DNA from: Ixodes scapularis
Taxonomy: Eukaryota; Arthropoda; Arachnida; Ixodida; Ixodidae
Reading direction: 5' to 3'
Length of the DNA: 64,000 nucleotides
NCBI RefSeq assembly: GCF_016920785.2
Contig: NW_024609881.1
Location: forward strand, 44,858,710 to 44,922,709
Part shown: one piece after another, positions 53,968 to 64,000 of the stretch
Layout: the number at the start of each line of letters is the position of its first letter
Numbering within the stretch: position 1 is the first letter of the stretch
Made by a program: the position numbers and the translations under genes
Notes under the pieces: model-generated
Told to the model about the DNA's origin: nothing
What the model saw: the letters and a program-made list of their open reading frames with translations, nothing else
Databases searched by the model: none

Positions 53968-54299
53968 TAAAAGGCATACCAGATTTGCCATGGCTTACAA
54001 GAGTGCTGGACTCGTGCCCCCGTTCTCATAGGAGAACCAAAGAGCTTGTAATAATGAGAATTGTTGAGGATTAGGGGAATAAAAAAGAGTATGAGCAAGG
54101 AACAGCGATCCAATCTGAGACCAGGACTAGACAGCCAGGTCGGTGGGCTACAAAGGGAGTTGCCTCCTTGTAAGACAAAGCCCCAGAGGTGCCCGTGGGA
54201 TGTTACAGGCAGTGGGAGGGGGCCAAAGCTCCTTATAGACCAAAACTGGCAACAACCCAACCAATTAACAGCAAGGGAACAGTGCAATTTGACAGAGGA

Positions 54300-55330
54300 C
54301 AAGAAAACAAGTGCTCAAACACGCTGCTGACGCTCATTTGAGGGTTTATTTTCAAGAAAACCAAAAAAAGAATACAAGAAAAAAAAAGACAATTCATAAA
54401 ACAATTTTTAACATGCCATATCATTTTCACACAGATCTGCCATAATTCTTGATAAAACAAAACCCGTCGCCCCCCGGTATACCGACGGAACGCTAAAACA
54501 TTCGTCTTCCCTTCTCGATAAAATGAAAAAGGCCCTATCGATTTCCGTCTTATTTCTGCTATGCGCCAAGATCGTCAAATCATTGACCGAAGGGATGCAG
54601 CCACACCTATTGAAATGCACCATAAGGTTGCCTGAGGGGGAGGAACGGAGAAAAAGGGAATGCTCCCTCACATTCACATACCTCCTTATCTGTCCATGGT
54701 ACAATCTACGACTAGGGAGGAGGATCTGATACCAACACCTGTGGCACATAGGACAAAGGAAGTACAGTGGTTAACATCAGATTGAGAGTCCTGGGTTCCA
54801 CCTCGGTTTGCGGCACTGAAAAGACCACTGGCAAACTCTGCTTGTTAGCCAAAGATTTGACTTGGTGAAAAAGGGTGTGAACATAGGGTATCACCACTGG
54901 TCTGGATGTCAGTTAACAGAGACAGCCAAACCTTAACAGTCATCACAAAGAAACCCACCGAGGTAAGGCTGGAGACTTGTAAGCATACTGTCCTCGCATC
55001 TATGTCAACATGACTTTAACAATGAAGCTCGTTTGCATGATGCAGCAATCACGTGCTTCACCAGCTTAAAATGTGTCGAATCATGTAGCATTAGCCCCTT
55101 TTTAGAATGTGGTTCATAGGACCAACAGATGTGAGGGGGCTTAAGAGCAAGCTTCAAGCCTAAATATTGCAAAACCTTACCTGTGGATGTCTCATACTTT
55201 GATTTTAACCCGAAGGAACACTCCTTAAAATTGCCCAATGAAAGTGACAAAGAGCGATTAGCTACAGATGTCTGTCCAGGCGAGAACCCAGCAACTGCCG
55301 CTGAGCAGAGAGACCGAACAACATTTCACT
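54300..55330 (-). pseudogene. Penelope-like retroelement remnant: RT end and GIY-YIG endonuclease
   Basis: Read leftwards on the minus strand. 55250-55005 gives the C-terminal RT part of Penelope-like proteins (VLQYLGLKLAL...ICWSYEPHSKKGLMLHDSTHFKLVK). 54900-54800 gives the linker VIPYVHTLFHQVKSLANK-PVVFSVP. 54750-54440 gives the GIY-YIG-type domain, with YHGQIRR where YIGQTGR is usual, REH, and the downstream NKTEIDRAFFI...CFSVPSVY segment holding the family's conserved glutamate. Histidine/cysteine spacing CGCIPSVND is kept. Stops and a frameshift separate the parts. The N-terminal RT core is missing. An AATAAA string near 54345 on the minus strand could be its polyadenylation signal. Family assignment rests on recall of tick and animal Penelope proteins. 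Confidence 0.75.
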
Positions 55331-55381
55331 GAAGACTAGAAAATCAGTTACGGTAATCCAGATTGATCTTCACATCTCATG

Positions 55382-55535
55382 CAGGGGCGGACGCAGGTAT
55401 TTTCGAAGGGGGGGTCAGCGTATCATATAATTACCCCCCCCCCCCCCACCTTTCCCGACCCTGAACTTTTACACATGCAGAATTCAAGAGGGGGGTCAGG
55501 ACATCCGGACCTCCCCTCTGAATCCACCACTTTCA
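55382..55535. repeat. Possible small hAT-like element (CAGGGGCGGACGCAG)
   Basis: CAGGGGCGGACGCAGG after TCTCATG at the left, and CTGAATCCACCACTT before TCATGTG at the right, form imperfect inverted ends. Just inside are a G run, a C run of 15 or more and GGGGGGTCAGGAC repeats. The 8 bp duplication is not convincing. Confidence 0.45.
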
Positions 55536-55784
55536 TGTGCTGTGAATTGGAAGGGTCACAACGGAAATGGCAAGCAGCCATTATGAACACTTGGGGGGTA
55601 GCGCAATGATTTTAATGTTGAAATAATTTGCAGTTTGTATTTTTTATATTGTTTATCAAAGCACCAGTGAGAAAAAACGTGTCATCTTCCCCCGAAAATC
55701 TGCTATTCTGCTGCGTAATTGCACAAGAAAAAAAAAAAAGAAAAAAAATAATCGGCCAATTTGCAGCTGCGTGTAGCGGTTATA

Positions 55785-55963
55785 GAAACTACAGTGGCAT
55801 GTCACTGGGGTACACGCAAAAGTCAACCAAACCTGTCCCCTCTCCTGCTACACTCACCGGCGGGCTTGTGGCAAACCGTTTTTTGTGTGGATCGCTTGCC
55901 ACGACCTTTGGCAATTATCTTGGAAAGTCGACAATGGAGCTGGATGGATGGATGGATGGATGA
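55785..55963 (+). repeat. Dispersed ~170 bp repeat plus TGGA microsatellite
   Basis: 55785-55940 is the inverse of 43165-43340. It is followed at 55941-55963 by about five TGGA/GATGGA units, which form the 3' tail of the minus-strand LINE to the right. Confidence 0.7.
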
Positions 55964-58900
55964 ATACGGCTGAGCCCTTTGGATCGGGCGGTAGCTTACG
56001 CCACCTAGCCATTTTGTTTTACCGTTTAAGCTTAGAATATTTAAATGTGAAATCTATATTCACTCCGCAGTGCAAAGAAAGTGAGGCTATGAAACCCCCT
56101 TGCCATCAGTGAATAAGAAAATACCTAGTTTTCTCTCGATTTCTGCCACCATTCACTTAATCTTTGCTTGGTAATCTCTACAGTCTTGAAATCCACTCTC
56201 CCTTCGCTGTCTCTAAAATCCGATGACTTTATTAAATCTATGTTGTCTTCGGTAGGCCTAGGGTGAAGCCCTTTACAGTAGAGTATCAAGTGCTCAGCCG
56301 TCTCGTCCTCCTCTCCACAAGCAGTGCACACTGTATCCATTTCCTGGTACTTCACTCTGTATGTTCTGGTTCGCAGAACACCCGTCCTCGCCTCAAACAA
56401 CAATGAGCTTCCCCTAGAATTGTCATAAATGCTTTCTTTGGCAATAACTGTTTTGTTTAATCTATAGCTTTCCAGAGCCGTCTTTGTCTGCATTCCCTCT
56501 AGCCACCAATCTCTTTCTGTGGCCTTAACTTTCTTCTTAACTGAGGCTTGCTCTTTCGCATCTTCGCTATAGCCCAAAAACTTTCCTCTCAATTTCCTAG
56601 TGCGCTGTCTCCACTTTGTGTCTACACTCATGTATAAATAGCTGAAAACCTTTCGTGCCCATTGCTCCCCATTCATTTGCCTCAACCTATCCTCAAATTC
56701 TATCTTGCTCACCGCTTCCCTACTCTCAAATGACGCCCATCCCATGTCTCCTTGTACTCGCGTTTTGCAATGTGCCCCCAAAGCCAGTCTACCTACTCCG
56801 CGCTGTTTTATTTCTAGTCTCGCATGCACTTCGGATTTCATGCATAGCACTGCGTTTCCAAAAGTCAAGCCAGGCACCATGACGCCTTTCCAAATCTCTC
56901 TCACCACCTCATACCTGTTGTAATTCCAAAGTGCTCTATTTTTCATTACACCTGCATTTCTGTTGCCCTTACCTATTATATACTTTTCATGCTCTCTGAG
57001 ATATTCTGCACCATCACATATCCATACTCCTAGATACTTGTATTTACTAGCTCTCTCAACTGTAATATTCTGTATCTTCAGCCTCTCAACTTCATTCTCG
57101 TTAAAAATCATGACTGCTGATTTTTCGCTACTGAATTCTAAACCTAGTTCCTCTCCTTCCCTACCACAGATGCTCATTAATTCCTGCAACTCTGTCCTGT
57201 TAGCCATTAGTACGATATCATCCACATACATCAATCCCGGTAAGGATTGCTGAATTTTTTGGCCCAGCTTACTGTAAGAAAGGTCGAATCCAAGCCCACT
57301 CTTCTCTAGTCTATCCTCCAATCCTCTCAGATATAACATAAACAGCAAAGGCGATAACGGGCACCCCTGCCTAAGGCCTCGTCTTATCTCTATTTTCCCT
57401 GTCGCCTTTCCTTCCCATGTTATAATCACCTTGTTATCTTTGTAAATGTTCCTTAATAGTGCTGTTAGTCCTTCATCTAGGTTTAAGCTCTCCATTATGT
57501 CCCACAGGTTCCTTTGGTTCACATTGTCATAGGCACCCTTGATATCCAGAAATGCCAGTCAGAGCTGTCTGTTTTCTTTTTGCGCTATTTCTATACACTG
57601 TGTTAAAGAAAATAAATTGTCCTCCAACCTTCTTTGTTTCCGAAACCCGTTCTGTAACTCGCCCAGTATGCCCTCGCAATCTACCCATTCCTCCAGTCTG
57701 TTCTTTATAATCTGCATTACCAACCTGTAAATAACCGGTGTCACGGTTATGGGACGATAATTCCTAATATCAGACTTATCTCCCTTTCCCTTATATATCG
57801 TACTCATCCTACTAAGCCTCCATTCATCTGGAATATTTCCTTTTGTTATCATGGTACTCACTACCTCCCTTAGTTTTGCCTTAGATTTAGGACCCAAATT
57901 CTTCACCAGCTTGATAGGGATGCCATCTGTACCTGTCGACGTGCCACTAGGGACCCTTCGTTTCGCCTTTTCCCATTCTCTTTGTCCAAAATCCACGATG
58001 TCACAAACTGGACTGCTACTTCTTTCGGTTCTCCTACCTTCTACATGTACCCGTTCACGAAATTTCTCCTCCATCACTGCTCCTATATATTGTATCGCAT
58101 CATCTCCCTCTAATTGATCTCCCTGATGTGAGAGTATGAACCTCTGTCTAGCTTGCGTCGTTTCACCGAGTGAGTTCAGGTGCTTCCAAAACTTCTTGGC
58201 AGCGTTTCTATCTTTCTTACTTACATTACTCATCCATTCCTCACCCTTTCTCTGAATTTTCGCATTGATCAAACTGGATGCCTCTCGGCGACATGTTATA
58301 AAATTGTCCCATTTTCTTTTTACTTCCGTTTCGGACTCCCCACTACACTTGGAATACCTGTGTTCTCTAGAGGCTTCCTGCCGTTTTTGTATCGCTTGCT
58401 TCACTTCTTTGTCCCACCAGCTTTTTGGTCTATGTCCTTGCTTCCCCTTTCGTTTACTCTGAACTTTGTCTAGTTCTTGAGCAAAAAGCCTAGTTAAGCT
58501 CTCATAGGTCCAATCTGTATACCGTTGCCCTGAAACTGCTGCCTCTATTCTTTCAACAACTATTTCCAACTCTTTGTCGCTGCAGAAAGTTTGCTTTGAA
58601 TTATGTTGTCTAGTTTCAGCATTTACTTCTCTGGAAAAATTCAGCTTAATACGTTTGTGATCACTACCAAGACTTTTGGAACCTTCTTCATCTATTTTCA
58701 TTACTTGTAACTTACCATATATTTTGTGTTACATGAGTATGTAATCTATAGTTGAATGTAGATTGCCAGTTTCCCAAGTTATGTGCCCGTCACACTTCTG
58801 ACTGGTATTACATAAAACTAAGTCATGTTTTTCCACCAGTTCTAGTAATAAGCTTCCAGCTGAGTCCGTATACCCATCCAAACCCTCAATATGGGCATTC

Positions 58901-59300
58901 ATATCTCCCATAATAATTATTTCGGAGCCTTCCCCTAGTTCACTAATGTCTCTTGATATGCAATCAATCATTTTTCTGTTTTCCTCTTTAGCACCTGTCC
59001 CTGTCCATAAGTAAACAACTCCAAGGACTGTTGATTCCCCAGCGACTTTTCCTTTCAGCCACAAATGTTCGGCGCACTCCTTTCTGATCCTTTGAAAGTT
59101 CATATTCTTCTTAATAAATGCTCCAATTACACCACCCTTCCTCGTTCCCTCCATTCTGTTGCATTCTTCCCAGCTTTTTCCAGCAACGAGCGCCACCCGG
59201 GGAGTCGTCTTTGAACTACAAATGAAGGGCAGCCCAACTTGCCTCCGCCTGCCAGAATACATTGGCATCATGCCGTTGAATTGATCTTCGTTGCCCTTTT
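55964..59300 (-). pseudogene. APE-type LINE ORF2, nearly intact, two nonsense codons
   Basis: One frame runs leftwards from 59271 (open back to a TAA just upstream) to a stop at 56125: about 1,049 codons. Order: AP endonuclease C-terminal half (IIIMGDMNAHIEG with the metal-binding region, STIDYILM before the stop, then SDHKRIKLNF with the SDH motif); linker; RT blocks RPITVTPVIYRLVMQIIKNR, LAFLDIKGAYDNV, LRQGCPLSPLLFMLYLRG and the catalytic MYVDDIVLMA; thumb YKYLGVWICD; and a C-terminal CCHC-type knuckle (CTACGEEDETAEHLILYC). In-frame nonsense codons are TAA at 58729-58731 and TGA at 57559-57561; no frameshift was found. The endonuclease N-terminus is lost by 5' truncation. 3' sequence 56124-55964 carries GGCTAGGTGGCGTAAGCTAC and ends in ATCCATCC repeats. 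Clade (Jockey/R1/LOA-like) not determined. Confidence 0.92.
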
Positions 59301-59558
59301 AGGCCTGTTCACACACTTGCAACTCCTTACAACTGAGTGCTTTGAAATCTCTTAAAACTTCTTAGTCAAGAGAACACACTGGCAGCCTAGCGCCATTTAC
59401 GCGGTGACCCTGGAATTGCATTTCACAAGAGCGGAGGTTTTGCGGTGTTGGGGGAAGCGCACATATGCATGCACATAACATAGGCTGCACCTCTCGAATG
59501 GCATGAGCGACCGCTGTAAGTGTTTCGCGCCGAGCCCGAGAGATGGCGCAGCGGCCGC
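59301..59558. other. Upstream flank of the LINE, no gene
   Basis: No feature seen up to the hAT MITE target site at 59559. Confidence 0.4.
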
Positions 59559-59566
59559 GGGCGGGA

Positions 59567-59825
59567 CAGAGCCGTTTATACTGAGAGAGTTTGGCCGATG
59601 GGCGGAGCTTGTTAGCCGCTAGAACAAGCGGATTTCGCGATAACACAATATGGCGTTACTTCTTTGTCTTGTTCATTCCTGAGAAATCGCGTAGAGTTCC
59701 TATGAGTCAGAGCCACAATATGGCGGACGGAAGTAGTAATCCCCCGGTTGTCAGACTACGCTGCTGTGGTTGTCAGACTGTCAAAATTTCCTTAAGGCCA
59801 AACTCTCTCAGTATAAACGGCTCTG
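59567..59825. mobile_element. hAT MITE, CAGAGCCGT family, copy 4 (short)
   Basis: Ends CAGAGCCGTTTATACTGAGA are identical inverses for at least 30 bp (through GAGTTTGGCC). A perfect 8 bp duplication GGGCGGGA flanks it (59559-59566, 59826-59833). At 259 bp it is a shortened variant; perfect TIRs suggest it is the youngest copy here. Confidence 0.95.
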
Positions 59826-59833
59826 GGGCGGGA

Positions 59834-60158
59834 GCGGTGAGGCGGGGTGAGGAAGACGAAGTTGTCGGGCGGAACGCGAGGGTTAGAGACAGGAGCGATA
59901 CCGCTGCGCGCAGGTATGCGAAGGAATAAAGTGTTTAAGAGATTTCTTGCGTGTGAGTACGACCGAGGCAACCAGTGACGAGGTACGTCACAGCGGGACT
60001 TCAGAGGTAAAATGTGCGTAATACCTATTAGAAAAAGTTGTATATAACATTGACAAAAGTTTTTCCGAGCCAAGAAAGGATGATGTGCGAGAGAAATAGA
60101 AAATATGCAGGACCACCAAGTTCCCACCTGGCAGTCCCGCAATCTACCTGCTACCCAA
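59834..60158. other. No gene identified
   Basis: Short frames only; no boundary or motif seen. Confidence 0.4.
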
Positions 60159-60486
60159 TACAGTGCAATCCACTTATAACGATACCAGATATTACAAGTG
60201 CTGCTTATAACGATCAGTTTCTAGAGTTTCAAGACTAGAAATGCCCAGCTTCTAGTCCAGATACAACAATAAAAGGTTATAACGATTGAATTATCAGGTT
60301 TTCTAATTATCATTATAAGTGGAGCCCTGCATATCTGTGGATTATCTGCGGATATCCACAGTAAACTGGCGGAAGCAGATAAAAATCAGACAACTTTTGG
60401 CGGATTGCGGATCAGATGCGGATGCGAGGGACTGCGGATAAGGATATTTGCGGATCCGGATCTAAATTTTTGCCCGGTGGCGTTCA

Positions 60487-61618
60487 CAGGGGTGGAACTC
60501 ATGAAAAGCACTTTGGAGCAGCTGAAACAGCTGTTTTGGAGCAGGTTGGGAGCAGCTAAAACTACATTATGCAGCAGGCTAGGAGCAGCTCAGATCAGTT
60601 TTCATTGAACTTCAGCTAGTGTCTTAGACAAGCACGGGAGAAATTTCAATTGTGCTTAGCAGCACGGATAACATGAGTGGTTGGGGATTTAGGTAGATGG
60701 GATAACAGTGTAACAGATGCAAAAACACTTTGTAAGCCTTAATGAGAACCAAAAAGGAAGTGCCATACATTTCTGAAGACAGTGTCCTTGATTGTTTTTG
60801 AGTGGCTTTCAGCTGCTCAAAATTCAAACTGCACTGCTTATCGCACAACCCACACATGCTCAACATAGTAATTATATGTGCGAACCACGTGACGTGTGTA
60901 AGCAACGGACCTGCAGCTGCGCAAAGGAACAGGGCAACAAATTTTGAGTTTATCCTGTTGTGTAACTCAATATCGAAGCAGCAGACTACGATTAACGGAG
61001 TTATCGTATTCGAAGCGATAAGCAGGAGCAAGGTTAACGTACGCCGAGGAGATCTACCGTTCGCGTAAGTGCTTCTGGCCAGTAACGTTTCAAATAGGAC
61101 CACGTTTCAGTTCTACCAAATCGCGAATTACTTTGCGTGAATGCGGTTCCAACTTCTAACAATAAAGTACTAAAAGGAATCTTTTGCTTATTTGTTTTTA
61201 ACTGGCTGACGTCCGGATCCCGGGCCGCAGAGCTTTACGTAATCTGATGCTTAACGACTTGACCTCACCTCGGCCGACTTGCTTAACCGCTTATGGTTGA
61301 AGAATAACAACCCAGTCGCAGGTAATGTGGTGCTTGGAATCCGAACCCCAGTTTTTTCGCGCGTTTCCGACTCGGGATACACAGGGAGAGTAAACAAAAC
61401 AAACGAATCCGAGGCCAACCAGGCTAAACACGCTCATTGTTGCCAGTCAGGTCGATAGAAACCGAAACCAAGTCAAAACAGAATTTTTTTTGCTGCACGT
61501 TTTGCGATTTAGTGCATAAAGGCGCAAGGTATTGGCTGTGGCGCAGTTTCTGCAACAAGGTGCAGGATGGCGCAGACAAATGCGTCTGGCGCAAGATGGC
61601 GCAGCAGTTCCACCCCTG
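60487..61618. mobile_element. Probable hAT element with CAGGGGTGGAACT ends
   Basis: CAGGGGTGGAACTCATG at the left is inverted at the right (CAGGGGTGGAACTGCTG on the minus strand). Flanking 8-mers do not match, so the ends may belong to different copies. The left interior carries GGAGCAGCT repeats and the right GGCGCA repeats. The right end matches the truncated copy at 51759. Confidence 0.5.
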
Positions 61619-62322
61619 CACTCAGTTCGTCGACTGACGTTTCATCTACAGATTGTTTCGTTGACACGTGATGTTTGATCAAAAGGCTTCCCGTGTTTGT
61701 TTCATCGAAAAACCTGACACGTTTCGTCAAACACAACCCTGTTATTTTCGTAACAAACGTTTTGCGTCTCACCTGGATTACAGGGGAAAGGGAGGCATGG
61801 TTTGGTTAGCAGGCCTTAGTGAATCGCACCATAGCTTTTAGCGGCTTAGTGAAGAAATGCGTAGTCAACAATACAACAAACAGTCTGTCCATGAAATGTA
61901 TGTCCATGAAACGTATTTCCACAAAACGTTTTTCGAAGAAAGGATAGGAATTCTAAGAAAGATCTGATTCTCACTAAAGATCGCTTCAGTTGATGCGTCC
62001 CATCTCATCAAAAATGCTATCTGTACAAAAAGCAAAGAATGCAGGGCATCAATCGTCCCGAAAAAGCTAGTACATTGGCCGGGAAAGAGTGGAGAATTTT
62101 CTCCAGGCAAAGAAAACCTCAAACGTACAAGTCACAAGAAAGTAGAAGAAACGTCCCCCTCTCTGCAAAGAGTAGTGTGGTCATGATTCCAAAAACAAAG
62201 GACCCTGTGGTGGCCACAGTTTGTAAAGTTTCAGAATCAACAGCGCACGCACATAGGCAGCCCGTAAATTGCCTGTGTGTTTCTTTTTTGTATGCTTAAA
62301 GTCCTAGCCAAAAAGTCTGGTA

Positions 62323-62375
62323 GTTCATATTCGTCCAACTACAACGCCCTGCGTCGTGGCCGGACGAATATGAAC
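62323..62375. repeat. 14 bp perfect inverted repeat (GTTCATATTCGTCC)
   Basis: Arms 62323-62336 and 62362-62375 with a 25-base loop. Inside the 2.6 kb element; possibly a miniature insertion or a hairpin of the element itself. Confidence 0.7.
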
Positions 62376-62945
62376 CTCTTTATTTTTGATTGTTTGATGG
62401 AACTGAAATGTCATAATTTAATATGCCCTTTTTTAACTTTTATGTTTCAAAAGTATGCGTCTGCATAAAATAGGTGTTACAAAACAAAAAATACATAAAT
62501 ATATGTATCCTTTTTGTGCGCTTCTTTTGGGCAGAGTGTCGCGGACTCCTAGGATGATCGCATAACTGAGATAATTTTTCCTTTTATGCGTAGTGTCTCG
62601 GGAAGGCTGATCGCTTTTAATATAAATATGATGAAACTGATAATGATAAAATGATATCCCCTTAGAATGGTGACCCGAAGATTTCTTTGTACAAAAATAA
62701 AAAAACAACATAAAAATGCTCTTTTTTTTTTTTTCAGTTACGCTTGATGTTATGATGTACAATGAATGCTTGGATTGTGAGTTGGATCTGGTTCCACATT
62801 TTGCGGATGCGGTTCGGGTTCAGATAAAAAGTCTGCAGATGCGTATCGGATACAATAATGTAAAAAGTTTGCGGATGCAGTTCGGATGCGGATTAATCAA
62901 ACTGTTATCCACGCAGGGCTCTAGTTATAAGTGGATTGCACTGTA

Positions 62946-64000
62946 GATGGTGTCAGTGTGTCCTCTCGTTGTAAGATATTTTAAGAGGTTCCAAGGCACT
63001 CTGTCTTAAAATTCGCAAGTGTGAGAACGGGCCTTTATGCCCCATACTCGAACAATAGCCAAAAAACATGTAATACGTGCTACGATAAGCGCTGAATATG
63101 TTGGTTGACTGGAACTTTGCCCCGCCAAAATGGTGACAGCGGGAAGCAAGAACAAGGAAGGGGGCGTATGCATGCGCAGAAGCTTCTGGAAAAAGGTCCA
63201 TTGCTGGGGTCTCTGAAGAGAAAACCGAACAGGAAGCCAGGACCTATTTGCTTAAAGCTAATTAACTTTAACCATGGTAAAAAGTTTCCCTGCTAGGTAT
63301 TTACAAGTACCTAGCCAAGTTTGGCGAGGGCAGAATGAGCGATCTCCATATTTTATTATGGGGGGTAGCTGGTGCTACCTACTGGTTGTAGCGAATGTAA
63401 GTAGCTTTCAAGGAAAAGTACCCGAAAAGGAGGGACCCAAGAATGTGCGCTACCGGGTTTTCGCGACGCAGTGCGGCAAACAGCTTAAGAAACAGTTTTT
63501 GTTGCGTGTGATACAGATATTGGATAAGGTAAAACCAAATTAACCGTTGTTTGGAAAATTTCTAAATGTTTCGCAGTCTGAAGTGAAGACAAGCCTCATC
63601 GAAATTTCGTTCTAAGTTTGAAAAAGGACGATGAACTTCAGTCCCAGAAACGATCAGCAAGTGAACACTGAAAGGCGGGTGGTACACCGGCAGCATGGTT
63701 GGTCAGCATGTAAACTATATATAAAACCCATCATAAATTGAAAACCATGTAATTTGGTCTCAGTGAATATAGACCTATTACTAAATTACCCAAGCATCAA
63801 GAGAATGCTGAAAGTGTAATTCCACGCTTCGCACGCGCTGGCCTTTCTCATAATAAAGATTCAAAGTAAATTATCATAATAAGACTTTGACGAATGCACA
63901 TGCAAGGCAAAATTTGTTTTAGGCTTTTGCTTTAGAACAGTTACTACTTCAGACGCCAGCACATGTAACTACACTTTTAGCATGCACCCTGGTGCATGGG
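62946..64000 (+). other. No gene identified
   Basis: A plus frame of about 89 codons (63274-63543) shows no domain. A GCTAGGTATTTACAAGTACCTAGC palindromic stretch lies at 63293-63316. No repeat boundary resolved. Confidence 0.35.

Larger units (their letters stand above)
60323..62920. mobile_element. 2.6 kb element with AGCCCTGC ends and GCGGAT-rich subterminal arrays
   Basis: Left AGCCCTGCATATCTGTGGAT and inverted right AGCCCTGCGTGGATAACAG share eight terminal bases and GTGGAT text. TTATAAGTGG precedes the left end (60313-60322) and recurs 4 bases after the right end (62925-62934), consistent with a target duplication. GCGGATGCGGAT-type motifs crowd 60340-60470 and 62790-62900. Another probable hAT element lies inside. 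No transposase motif. Superfamily uncertain, hAT-like. Confidence 0.75.
60161..62943. mobile_element. Mariner-type MITE (CAGTGCAATCCACTTATAAC) split by a 2.6 kb insertion
   Basis: Left end CAGTGCAATCCACTTATAAC and right end GTTATAAGTGGATTGCACTG are exact inverses, flanked by TA (60159-60160, 62944-62945). The MITE body is about 185 bp without the insertion at 60323-62920. A relative is at 19070. Confidence 0.9.

Noticed and set aside
57851..58473. Plus-strand frames across the 56-59 kb LINE
   Set aside because: Antisense shadows of a continuous minus-strand ORF2.
1..64000. CRISPR arrays, prokaryotic operons, phage or viral genes
   Set aside because: No regularly spaced direct repeats with unique spacers, no ribosome-binding sites with dense coding, and no viral protein motifs were seen.

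Overview
This window looks like repeat-saturated nuclear DNA of a large arthropod genome. The repeat repertoire (tRNA-derived SINEs, several non-LTR retrotransposons, a Penelope-like element with a GIY-YIG end, many hAT/mariner/TTAA-type miniature elements, a KRAB-less C2H2 finger exon) fits a hard tick (Ixodidae) best. That assignment is inference from family resemblance; no single-copy marker in the window proves it. I see no bacterial operon, CRISPR array, rRNA gene or viral gene. Nearly all short open frames are chance frames in repeats.

Layout. 0-4 kb: the end of a hAT-like element, then two decayed minus-strand LINEs; the second is bounded by a ~230 bp inverted repeat and carries a tRNA-derived SINE. 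4-19 kb: mostly non-coding, with TA-flanked mariner-type MITEs (4.5, 12.8, 15.8, 19.1 kb), two TTAA-flanked elements (6.9 and 16.8-18.2 kb), two larger inverted-repeat elements (9.3-10.5 and 10.6-12.2 kb) and shreds of an old LINE. 19.5-22.5 kb: the only convincing host-type gene piece, a terminal exon with ten C2H2 zinc fingers, followed by dying extra fingers and an unusual array of GCTAAATTTAGC palindromes alternating with CRE-like TGACGTCA sites. 22.5-30 kb: low-content DNA with dispersed repeats and perfect hairpins. 30-33.7 kb: a wrecked IS630/Tc1/mariner-type transposase gene split by a hAT MITE and by a ~1 kb TTAA element whose inverted twin lies just downstream. 34.15-39.23 kb: a 5.1 kb hAT-like element with an 8 bp target duplication, holding a 2.6 kb TTA-flanked element that itself holds two further hAT-type MITEs. 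39-44 kb: a large hairpin, SINE copies and dispersed repeats. 44.6-47 kb: another nested stack (a hAT MITE hit by a second hAT element and by a long-TIR TA element). 47.5 kb: a tRNA-Ser(AGA)-like sequence and a local tandem duplication. 49-54 kb: dispersed repeats, MITEs and a SINE inserted in a SINE. 54.4-55.3 kb: Penelope-like remnant. 55.9-59.3 kb: the best preserved autonomous element, a minus-strand APE-type LINE ORF2 with only two nonsense codons. 59.5-62.9 kb: another hAT MITE copy and a mariner MITE split by a 2.6 kb element.

The genes do not act together as a pathway. What the window records is layered transposition: many insertions can be ordered by nesting, with exact or one-mismatch target duplications. 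All element boundaries below were read by eye from terminal inverted repeats (TIRs) and flanking duplications.
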